Assembly (NCBI RefSeq): GCF_016545825.1
Contig: NC_052613.1
Span: forward strand, 54,666,112 to 54,730,111
Reading direction: 5' to 3'
Source: Eucalyptus grandis
Taxonomy: Eukaryota > Streptophyta > Magnoliopsida > Myrtales > Myrtaceae
DNA length: 64,000 nt
In this document: positions 13,110-24,419 of the stretch, piece by piece
Layout of the letters: the number at the start of each line of letters is the position of its first letter
Position numbering within the stretch: the stretch's first letter is position 1
The notes under the pieces: model-generated
What the model was told of the DNA's origin: nothing
What the model saw: the letters and a program-made list of their open reading frames with translations, nothing else
The model's database searches: none
Position numbers and translations under genes: made by a program

Positions 13110-13640
13110 GGGTTGTGTCCACCAGGGTCCATTGAGGCCAACCCAAGTCTAAAATAGCTGGTCCCAAATCCACGAGGGTGCGCTCGGGACACCAACACCC
13201 ATGCCTAGGATCTCAGCCCCTGTGCTTGGTTCCTCGACACGAGTCTGAGTCCATAGAGGTCGGGCCTAGGAACTAGCTATCTTTGTGCGGCTCCACAACA
13301 CCCTAGCATAGGTCTATAAAAGGTTGGCCCTAAGACTTTGGTGCTTTTGCCCTAGTCCTTGACACTTGCACTTGAGTTCATTGAGGCTGCACCTAGGACC
13401 CCACTATCCATGCCTAGGTCTCTAATGCCCGTGCTTGGATTTATCGAAGCCAAACCTGAGCTCCTGGCACTTGAGCCCCCTACACCTTGTGCCTGAGCTT
13501 AGGTTCATCGAGGCTGAGCCTGGGACCCTAGTGCCTATTTATGAGGCACCAGTGCCGTCAAGGCTGAACTCAGAGACCTCGACGTTTGGGATTGGCACGT
13601 CCGCGTCGAGCTCAAGTCTATCAAAGGCAGGGATTGTGAG
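13110..13640 (+). repeat. Degenerate minisatellite, roughly 65-bp period
   Basis: Variants of a motif like 'gagtccatcgaggctgagcc' recur near 13117, 13240, 13306, 13372, 13430, 13500 and 13555. Each is followed by a 'ctaggacc...agtgcc' segment. Spacing is irregular (about 55-120 bp). The array is GC-richer than its surroundings. Small open frames across it are by-products of the repeat. Confidence 0.6.
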
Positions 13641-14869
13641 GGAGAGAGGGAAGGAGGAGGGGTCATTTGTGATTGGAGTTGGTGCGCTCGGGTTAGTTGC
13701 GATGCTCGCCATTTGCTGTGGTGATTGTAAGCGGATCGACGGCCGTTGGGGTGGGCCCTCGGGGGACATAGGTAAAGAAGAGTCGGGGGAGCGCTAAAAA
13801 ACTCTATCGAAGAAAAAAAAAATTGGTGTGATGACGACTAACGCTAAGTGGACATGGAAATGTCATTGGCCACAATAAAATTTATACAAGGTGCGCTAAA
13901 ATTCCTAGATAATCTAGTGTAATACATGTCAACTATAGTTTAGTTTTACTTCAATTTGGAGATGCCACGGCATGACAGTTTTCATGACAAACCATTGATC
14001 GCACGATTTTCAATTGACACGTTTTTTTTTTTTTTTTTTTGCTTTTGAATTTGGATATTCATGTTTGGATTGGAGGCAAATAGTTTTGTATTTTCTAAGA
14101 TACTGCTTTTTTTCCCCTTAATTATTGACCACACTCAATAAAAAGTAATTTTCAGAATTGATAACCACAGCAAGATGCTATCTTGAAATGGGAAAAGAAA
14201 AGGAATCATCATCTACAAAAATCGCGTGCCGATTCGGAAAAAGAAAATAAAATCTAAGTCTAATCGTGTCATGGAGCGCGTATCCAATGAGCTAGGGTTC
14301 TTAGATTCTCTCTGTCCAATTTCCCAACAGATCTAGTCAAGCCGTAGATGCTCCTGTCTTAATGATACTACGTTGCTCAATCGGGTTTATTTTCACTTTA
14401 TTTTGTTTCATTTCTACGAGGAATGTATTCGATTATGTTTCCGTCGCGCAATATTAACGTGCGATTGGCATGATCAAGCGCGGAAGTTGTAACATTCCTC
14501 TAGGCGATCGGGCTTCTACCCTCATGCCTTTAGATGATGAAAGAGAAGTCGGGAAATGGACACGCGGTGAAAAGACGGATTTTATCGGTAGTCAAGTGCA
14601 CCGATTGGCAAAGATCCCAAAAGGAAAGATGACATAATTTTTTATTTTATTTTATATTAATACCATAAAAAACTGCAGATCAATACGCTAGTGACAAATT
14701 TACCTATAAATTAATTTTTTGGCCATCAAATATCCCAAATTGATACATCTGTAACAAATTTATTCTCATTAATTACTGTTCAATTTGTTAAGTTAAATAA
14801 CACGTGTTTACCAATCTTGTAATTTTTTTATGATATTAATCCAATTTAACAAATATCTCAAAAAATAAG

Positions 14870-16727
14870 TATAGGGTAAATTTATTACAGGTTTTTTATA
14901 CAAACGTAATCAAATTCCGAATCTTTCTGAAATCGGTGCAACCAAGTTCTGACTAATGAAACGTCCAAGGTAGCCGGCCTCCTTCAATTGCGGTGGTGAG
15001 TTTGCCAAGCTAGTTCGCCTCCCAGGTACCCGACTAATCACGGCGCTGCTGCCCCCTGATTGTGAAAAATAGAGCAAAAAGGACCGACAAGGACGATGTC
15101 AATCAGCAACGAAGCACGGTGCATTTAGGGAGTGGGGGTGGCGAGAGCATCGTGTGAAAAAGGGAAAGCGTAAGGCGACGGGAGACTTTTTCCGCCGTAC
15201 AAACGCAAAGCCGACGACGGTGGTGGGGACGGACGACGGAGGTCGGCATCATGCCGTGGGCGGGGGACGGAAGAGTCATTTCCGCTTCCCATCCGCAGCC
15301 GTCGCCCCGAAACGGAAAACAGAACGGTGTCCTCCGCTAATGTTGGGGGGAGGTAGGCGCGACAAATCAACGTACATAAGATTTCGACCCCTCTTAATCC
15401 CAGGAATATTGCCATTGACTTTCACGGTATAAACTCGAGCGCTGCTTTAGCCGATTTATAATATCTCTTATCCCCTTTGGAGAGACGGAGGGAGGGGGGG
15501 ACCACCGGTTTTACCCGCGGAGCTCCTGCACCGCATAAACGTGGCGGTGTTTTTAGCCCTTTCTTCATCCTTAGGGTTAGTCAAAATCATTTTTCCTTTA
15601 ATTATTCATTTTTATGGTTATACTTTTCTTCTACCCAAAAGTTCTTTTCTTTTTTCCTTTTTTATAATTCTTCTCAAAAGTTTAAACAGTGCAACGGGTT
15701 GAGAATGCATTTATGTAAATAGTTTGTAAGAAATATCATAAGTGATTATTGTGTAATGTTATTCATAAGCTTTTATTCTATTCGATGTGATCCCTCACTT
15801 CAACTCAGCGTATAATGAAGTTATTGAATCCCTAATATTTTGGTAAATGTTCAATTTAATTTTTGAACTATATGAAAATATTTAATTGATGGAAAAATGA
15901 TGTTGGATATTTTTATATAATTTATGGATTAGATCGAATATTTACCTAAAGTTTAGAAATCACATTGAATAGATTTAAAGTTCAAAAATAACATCGTACC
16001 TTGAGCTAAAATTTCGACTTTTTTAATAAATTAAATGTTTAAGGACAATATTACACATTTAATTAGAGTTCAAAAATCATTTATTTTATTGTTATAATAT
16101 TTTTTTTTCACCAATTAAGTTGATATTTCGCTCGTTTATTTGATCCCCAAACTAGCTGGTCATGTCATTATTCGGGTTACATCATAGTTGCTTGTCATGT
16201 AGAAACGACAAGGGATGAACGTACTCGTTTGACTTCTACAAACAAACGTCAAGATAATCACACCCTCCTTCTTCGTTCGCTTTACTTTCGCCCACACATA
16301 TGCGGCGACAGCTTAATTTTTTTCTAACAACAAGGTCTAGGGTGCATTAGTTTAGGAGTTCAGCGAAAGTTTAAATGATCGTCAATATGAATTTTCCCCC
16401 GAGAGATTGTGAGATGATCATGAAATGGACTCGAGCCATTTATAATTTGTGATCAAGTATGAGTAAAAACCCAAAGCCCTCGGATTAGAAAGGCACTTTT
16501 ACAGGTAATATATCTTAGAGTTTTGCTGATAAGCGGCCCCGAGACACTAATTAGCTTAATCTCAGAAAGAAGAAAAAAAAAGGTGCTTTTCGAGACCCTT
16601 CGGGCAATTGACAAACGAGTACACAAATTTTTTAAAAAGAAGGCCAATTACATCAAGCACATAATTTTATTTCCCTACAAAGCCTTTTTTAAAGGAGGCT
16701 TGACAAGGATACTCTTTGTTAATTAAA
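14870..16727 (+). repeat. Tandem segmental duplication, copy A
   Basis: The sequence from 'aaatttattacaggttttttat' to 'gacaaggatactctttgtt' recurs in the same order and orientation at 16850-18446. Landmarks include 'ccaaggtagcc' (14967 and 16945), 'gagactttttccgcc' near 15181 (and 17158) and 'aggtgcttttcgagacccttcggg' near 16580 (and 18305). Both copies retain matching order with many substitutions and indels. No intact coding frame is shared by the copies. Confidence 0.8.
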
Positions 16728-16849
16728 GTTTTGTCATATGTATACCGGTCTCATTATTTTTCATACTATTAATTTAATTTAATGAAAAGTAATGAAATGT
16801 AAATTTATTACAAGAGTACAAATTTCAGATTTTTTGTCAAAAAATTAGT

Positions 16850-18446
16850 TTGAAGTAAATTAGTTATAGGTGTTTTATATAAACGCAATCAAACTCTGAA
16901 TCTTTTTGAAATTGGCGAAATCAATTCTTAACTGACAAGACATCCAAGGTAGCCAGCCTCCTTCGATTGCAGCAATGAGTTTGCCATGCCAGTTCGCCTC
17001 CAAATACTCGACTAATTAGGGCGGTGCGGCCCGCCGGGTTGTAAAAAATCGACCGAACGGGCTGACAAGGATGATGTTGATCAGCAGCCAAGCATGGTGC
17101 ATTCAGGGAGGGGCTGGCGATAAGATCGTGTGAATAAAGGAAAGCGTAAAGCGAGGGGAGACTTTTTTCCACGGTGGTGGGGACGGACGGAGGTCGGCAT
17201 CGCGTCGTGTGGAGAGGCGGAAGAGCCATTTCCGCTTCCGATCCGCGGCCGTCAGCCCGGAAAGTAAAGCAAAAGATCGTCCCTCCGCTAATGTTGGGGG
17301 GAAAGACCGCCGTTGACTTTCATGATTTAAACTCGAGTGCTACTTTATCCTTTCGACGGCGTTGCTAGCCCCGTCTTCATTCATTCTTTCCTAGGGTTAG
17401 TCAAAAATCGTTTTTCCTTATAATGATTCATTTTCGATGGTTATATTTTTCTTATTTCTCAAAAGTTTAAGTAGTGCAACGGGTTGAGAATAAATTTATA
17501 TAAATATTTTATAGGAAATGATATAAATGGTCATTAAAGTTTAATTTAATGTATAATGCCGTCATTGAATTTTAATTTATTTGATGTGATTCATAAATTT
17601 GTTGTTCCATATCCAATCTGATTCATAAATTATATGAAAATATTCAATACTGTCTTTAAACTAAATTAATTGAAGGATAATGTTTGAGGGATTAGATTGA
17701 ATAATTACTAAAAGTTCAAGGATCACATTAAACAAATTAAAAGTTCAAGGATGACATTGTATACTGAGCGGAAATTTCGAGACTACATCGAGTAAATTAA
17801 ATATTTAAGGAAGATATAAAGCCCATATTTATACCGATATTCTTTAATAATTAGGTTGAAATATTGCACGTTTTTTTTTTCAATCCCAAACTAGCGGGTC
17901 ATGTCATTATATGGGTTACATCATAGTTGCTTGTCGTATAGAAATGACAAGCGATAAGCATACTGGCTTGACTTATAAAGCCCTAACTCTAAATCACATA
18001 AAGTTTCTCCGTTGGCTTTACTCTCGCCTACATGTCCACGGCAACATTTTCTTTCCTTACGGCAGTGTCAAGGGTGCATTCATCTAGGAATTCGGCGAAA
18101 GTTTAATTGACCGATTTCCCCCGAGAAATTGTGAGATGATCATGGAATGGACCCGAACCGTATTTAATTTGTGGTCAGGTATGATTAACAATTAAAAGCC
18201 CTCGGATTAAAGAGGCACTTTTAGAAGCAACATATCTCAGGGTTTTACTGATATGCGGCCCCGAGATACTAATTAACTTAATCTCGAAAAGAAGAAAAAA
18301 AAAAGGCGCTTTTCGAGACCCTTCGGGCAATTGACAAGTACACAAATTTTAAAAAAAGAAGGCCGATTACATCAAGCACATAATTTTATTTCCTTCCAAA
18401 GTATTTTTTAAAGGGGGGGTCGACAAGGATACTCCTTTGTTAAATA
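16850..18446 (+). repeat. Tandem segmental duplication, copy B
   Basis: This is the second, shorter copy of the 14870-16727 segment, separated from it by about 120 bp. The offset between landmarks falls from about 1980 to about 1720 bp, so copy B has net deletions. Divergence is visible throughout, including in a GC-rich central block (15100-15350 versus 17080-17290). Confidence 0.8.
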
Positions 18447-20690
18447 TATCTTAAGCGGTGCTGAAGGTGGGCAGGGGGGCACGTGTGCTCTCATGAAAGC
18501 GATCGCCTTTCTCGCGGCACGGGAAAGATTTATGCCAGCCCGATCATCACGCCGTTTGATAACGAAGCTCGCGACCAATCGCGGCGCCGTAACGTGATCA
18601 CAAGATTCACAACCCCCTTCTTAATGCGCAGATCAGTAGGCATTTAGCGGTGTGCAGATCGAACGCTTGCTCGATCGATATGTTTAATGAATAATTAATC
18701 AGTCACCTTTTTTTTTCTTTATTAATGAAATCTGCAGTCGCGTGTGATGTGGTCTGCCTACCCGTCTTTCGTCATCTCGGGGGGCCTGCCGTTTCTCGGC
18801 TGAGGAAACGACCCGTCGTTGCTGGCCGCCGTTTCGGATTTCGAGAACCGAGATTACCTTCGGGAGAGGGCATGTGGTAATCGCCCGTCGCGAACCGTGA
18901 TTTAAACATGTCGGGTCTCTTTTGTGAGATGTCTTGAATCATGTAGTGGAGTTCAAGGAAAATGAAAGGAAAAAAGAAGAGGGAGAAAGTAATCATAAAC
19001 AAAAGGCGGAGTAGGTCGACTTGATCCCAACCCTCCTTTCAATCCCTTTTCAATCGATGGATCGCTTTCGGTCACGCACTCATGCCCATCATCCGCTTTA
19101 GACGGGTTCTTGTTAACGGGATGAGATGTCTCATTTTCGGACCCTCCATGCATGCCGGCTTGCTCAGTCGACAATATTGAATTCGAAGTACTGTCACACT
19201 TAGACCAGAAAACGACCAAAAAACTTAAACCGCTAAATGCAGGGAGATTACATAAATACAAATAAGCATGATCCGTTGTCGAGTGATGCGGGAAAATATT
19301 TCAATAGTCACATTATACAGAGGCTTCATTAGTTTCATGAAAAATAACTTTCAGAAAAATATTTTTGAATTTTTTGGCGTTCGTTTCATGTAAAATAAAC
19401 TAGTCAAGGAAAATATTTTTTGCTAATGAAAAAACACCATCAAAACTTGGGGAAAATATTTTTCACATTCTAAAAAGTAGATAATATTTTCCATACTCTT
19501 TCTTTCGCCACTCATTTTGATTGTTTTTATTCTCTTTTTTAAATTCGAATTTATAATTATTTTTTATTTTCCTTTTTCTTCTTTCTTCTTTTTTGGCCCA
19601 CCACAATAAAGGCCGATGACAGCACTGTTGATCTCAAGCTCACCAAACCGGCGATGCTCAAGTGTTGCTAGAGGGGTAGGAGGCTCAAGCCTCATAGATC
19701 AAAAGTGCTTGTGCATCGCTAGAGGATGAGAGGCTTGAGCCTCGCCAAATCAGCAATGCCTGAGTGTTGCCAGAGGCCGACAAGCTCGTTCCTTGGCTCA
19801 TCGGTCATCGCCATGGTTGGCAACTAGTCAAGGAAGAGAAAAAAAAAAGAATATAAAATAAAAAAAATTAAAGATTCAAAACTCTAAACATAAAATAAAT
19901 AAAAAAGAACAAAAAAATGAAAATAAAAAATGATCAAAGAGAGTGCAGGGAGGAAAGTCAAATCAGACACATGGTACAAAATATTTTGCACTTCAATTTC
20001 AGGTTTAAGCGGAACTTCGAGGAAAAAGTTATAATTTTAGAAAAATGATTTTTTAAATAATGATTTTTTTAAAAAGCCATATTCTCCGTAAAATGAAGGA
20101 AAAGTGAACCGTACAGGAGCTTTATAGGAGTCAAAGTCGAGATGATCGATTAGATGGACAAATCTCTGATTATGGTAACCTCTCGCTAAAAGAGGAGACG
20201 GGCTATATCTTACCTACCAACCGGATCTTCCCCCCCGCCAAAAGCCTAAATGCCGAGATTATTTTGTGATTGGATTATGCTTAATGGATGCTGATACGGA
20301 AATATCTGTCGATTCACGATGAGTGCTCAGCAGCTATTTTTAAAGCGTGCCTAACTTTCGGAATTATGAAAGCTAAGCACCTACCAATACTATTACTAAT
20401 ATCTCCGCTAGGCATCAAAGGGTTCGTAATTTGACGGTTTGTTCACGCTGTGCCTCTGAAAAGATGATGTTTCTAGACTTTGTCTGTTTAGGTGTTTTTC
20501 TTTTCGAACTTTTCATTGAATTTTAGAAAAAAGCAACAAAAAATTCATATTTGTCCCAAATTATTTTTATAATAAATGTGTTACATGAATACAAGTTTTG
20601 GATTTAAAATGTTTGTAGTAAATATGTCATAATGGACGTAATTTAGAGTTTTTCTGTGGGTTTTCCCTTCAAATTTATTATATGCAGGTC
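18447..20690. other. Intergenic region with small repeats
   Basis: No gene is supported. At about 19620-19800 a motif of roughly 60 bp ('gcgatgctcaagtgttgctagagg...') occurs about three times with substitutions. It is flanked by A/T-rich sequence with recurrent 'ggaaaatatttt' words. This looks like a decayed transposon, but no termini could be fixed. Confidence 0.45.
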
Positions 20691-20699
20691 TTTGTAAAT

Positions 20700-21209
20700 T
20701 CCAAAAGTTTTTATAGAAAATTCCAAATAAGAATTCAAAATGCTCTCATTTTCTTAAATAAAGATTTGAAGTGATTATGATTATTTCAAATAAAAGCTTA
20801 GCCTCATTGGTTGGCAAAATATTTTAGCCAATTAGGAATACTTTCATCCAAATACAAGTTAAATTTAAATTAAGTTAGGTTAAAAAAAAAAAAACAAAAC
20901 TTAAAAAAGAAAGGAAAAATATAGGCTTGTGGTCGTTGGTCCATCTCTAGCTGGGGTGACAATGAAGGGCCTAGGCGAGGGTTGGCAACCCTCACTAGAA
21001 GTGGGAGAGGGTGACGACCCTTTCCCAAATTTGGGTGAGGGCCTCTAGACCTCGCCCTAGGTTAGTGGGCATTGGGTGAGGGCCGGCAATGCTCACATAA
21101 ATCTAGGAGAGGATCACCACTCTCTTTTGCTTTTGGCGAGGTTTGTTGGTGACCTTGTTGGCTTTCATTGCTGCACCACCAGCAATGGGGTGACGACCAC
21201 CCTCCCACC

Positions 21210-21242
<33 letters not shown>

Positions 21243-21432
21243 GAAAGAGTTTTTTTTTAATGAAAAAGAACAATAGGAAAAGAAAAAAAAAATAGAATTT
21301 TGAAAGACGAAACTGCCATTCATAGTCGGTGGATTCAAGCATTCTTTGAGATTGATATGGGCATTTCAGGCTCTTATTTGAGAAAATAAGAGTATTTTGA
21401 GCTTTTATTTGGAATTTTCCCAAGTTTTTAAG
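20700..21432. mobile_element. Non-autonomous terminal-inverted-repeat element (MITE-like)
   Basis: The left arm (about 20701-20775, containing 'gaaaattccaaataagaatt') matches the reverse complement of the right arm (about 21355-21432, containing 'cttttatttggaattttc') over some 70 bp with substitutions. The roughly 0.6 kb interior is GC-rich ('gggtgagggc' words) and has no transposase frame. I could not fix a target-site duplication, so the superfamily is unassigned. Confidence 0.6.
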
Positions 21433-21449
21433 GCGTTTCAACATTAAAT

Positions 21450-24380
21450 ACTAATCGAATCCGCAATACTCTCGAGCATCAAAAAATGTCACAGAAAGAA
21501 AAGGACAAAAAGGAAAGGAAAGGAAGGAACACCCAAAACAGGCCCCATATTCACCCGACCCGAGTAGGCAAGAGAAGCATTATTTTGGGATGTCTTAGGG
21601 CATCTAATCTAATTAAACAGAGGCGCACGAGCAATCGTGCTTTCAATTCAATCATCTTTTGCGGCGCATCCCATCAAAAGCGGACTGCCTATCCTACGCG
21701 GGGGAATCGGATGCCAAAACCGGGCACCGGAAAGGAGAATATGCAAAAGATGGCAACCTCTCTCTCTCTCTCAATCATCCAAAAAATTTTGGGGTGGCTC
21801 AACTCAATTAAAGTGACCTAGGGCTGCTAATGCAAAAGCATTTGAAGCCTCCAAGTTCCCCTTTTTCTCTCCCCTGTGGAGAAAGTGGAAAACAAAAGGT
21901 TGTTGGGTCTTGATGTGGAAGTGCTGGTCGAACCCTTTCTAGAACTTCAAGTGAAGATTTTAACTTTTCCCAATCTGACCAGGCTTTGACACTATATGTA
22001 TTTAAGAAGAGGATATAATGGATATTTATTGTGATCGAGACGGGTGAAAGAAATAGATTAGCAAATTGGTTGGCACACGACAGAGTATAGGATCGAAAGC
22101 AACTAGCATAGTAAATGGTTGTTATTAGCAGTGGAATAAGAAGGCAAGGCACATGACTGACTGATTCGTCCAATGGGCCATGCTTCCAGCCTTCGATTTG
22201 GTTGGCACCGATTTGATGACTAATATATGAAAACATATTATGTACAATCAAAGTTTAAGTTGGTCACGATAAATCGATATAAATTTTAGTTTATAGATTT
22301 GCTGATGAGTCATGCAAATATATGGATAAAATCAAGCGAGTAGCTCAAGGTGGTGGTGGCGGCATTGATTGTTTGGCAATGTGTTTAACCTAACTCCTCT
22401 CTTCCCATCTCAAACTTCCAAACCACTTGGGATTATATTATAGAGAGACAAACAGGCAACATCATCTGGTCAATGCGGTCTCTAGACCCAAGAAGGGGTA
22501 GAGGTAGGCAAACCAACACCTGCTCAAAAGATCAATCTATACCTTGTGTCATTGTCCATTTGATCCAATCGATTTTAAAGTGTGGACAATTTGAGCACTC
22601 AAGGGTGATGAGTGATCAATATGTCTTTAGTGACGAGTGTGAAAGTTAAATTGTGGGACAGCATGCTGACATTCTTTATGAAGCATCTATAGTTTGTACA
22701 CGGCATGCAGTTGTTTACCTAAACGAGGGGCACATATTTAGATTATACATCACTGAATATCAATTTAAAAAGTACTGAGATTTTCTTAAGATCGGGAAAG
22801 CGTGCCATTGGTGGCACAAGGCCTGATCTATTGTCATATCATGTGCCGTGAATGAGAACGAATGTTATATGTTTGTACATCAACGTTCCCAAATAAGGAA
22901 GCATACCAGCTGTAATATCTAAAAATACGATACCACGTACAGGTGCGATGTCTTGTAATGCAGAAAAGCCCCTCCATGCATGAGACTTTCAGAAATCCGA
23001 CAAGCAATCGTCTCATCTGGTCAAAATGCAGTCAATGCGAGCCTGCCTTCACTGCGACGGACGACGGCTTCGATTCAAAATCTACTGATGCTCTACACTT
23101 GATAGAGATGTACTTTAGGGGTCGCTCTGAGACTTGTACGAACTTTGAAAGACTGCACGGATCTTGTTGTAAAACTCATGTCGACATACAAATCAATGTC
23201 GTCAAGAGGGTTAATAATTTTTGTTGGCTAGTTATAATCATATTTGTAATCCGTGCATGCCTAATACACGTCAGTTTTGATTTCACGTACTAAATAATTG
23301 AATTACGATGAGAATATGTTAATTCGTGTCGACATATAAAGTTGGACTGTCGTGTTGTGTCGTATCCGAATTTTCTTTATGTAATTCGCGTTCTATTTCG
23401 TGCTCCCCACGTTGGTTTCTAAGTGCTTTCACTTACTGACGCTCGCGAAACGAAGTCCTCAAATTCACCATGCAAAAACACAAGAACCCAAAAAGCCCAA
23501 ATGACATAGACCAAGTTGTCCGATCCTGGGCCTCGTGAAAGCTCGAAGGCTTTAAACCCATGCATTTTATAGAAAAGGGCCTTTCTCATTTGCCGTCCGA
23601 TGCGACTACCGTTGCCCAAATCATATTTGCAACGATGGACTCCTTGTCATTGTGCTAGTCATTTACACAACTGGTACCGAATTGAGAATTTGGAGGGGGT
23701 CGGAACCCATCCGCTTGGAATATTAGGTGTAAGGCGCTATTAACGGAACTCCGTCCGCCCACTGGGCAAGTTTGGTTTCCACCCATCACGGACTAAACCA
23801 ATGTTTCCTTGGGTCGAAGATAGATCGGGAAATTGATTCCATGACCTTCGGCTTGCAAATAAAGTGTTTTGACCCCTTAATCAATCGTCCGATTGTTGCA
23901 TCGCTCATGCTAAAGAAAATGTTAATTTTCACCGAGTGATATCAATACACATTTTGTCAAAGTCATGTTACCCTTATACATAAGGTATAATTATTAGAGA
24001 TATGACAAGTAATTTCGAGATGGAGATAATTTATTGCGGTATAAAATAAGTTGGATAAATTTTGTGATAAGTATTGTATATGTTTAATCACATTGATAAG
24101 ACGTTAAATATTTGGCTCTTTACGCTTAGTCCCTCGATCACCATATGAGTGCGTTTGGGAACTGCTTTGGAAAGGGTTTTGGGGCTAAAGATCTTTAGGC
24201 CAAAATATGTCGTGTCACTTGGCTTTTCGCCAAATCTCCTCTTAAACAAATCAACAAGCTAAAATTACCAAAGCGCCACTCAATCGGGTGCCCCGTACGA
24301 CCCATTCGGAGCCCCGATTCTTCCCCTCCGCAGCCAGGAAGACCCCAAAAATAATATTCGGATATCCGAGCCCGACTCCA
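21450..24380. other. Intergenic region, no gene seen
   Basis: The only frames are short and isolated, with no recognisable motif. The right edge would contain the promoter of the FAR1-related gene. Confidence 0.5.
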
Positions 24381-24384
24381 CCTG

Positions 24385-24418
24385 CATCACCATCACCATC
24401 ATCATCATCATCATCATC
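24385..24418 (+). repeat. CAT/ATC microsatellite
   Basis: An imperfect run of CATCAC/CATCAT triplets lies just upstream of, or inside, the probable first 5' UTR exon of the FAR1-related gene. Confidence 0.85.
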
Positions 24419-24419
24419 T

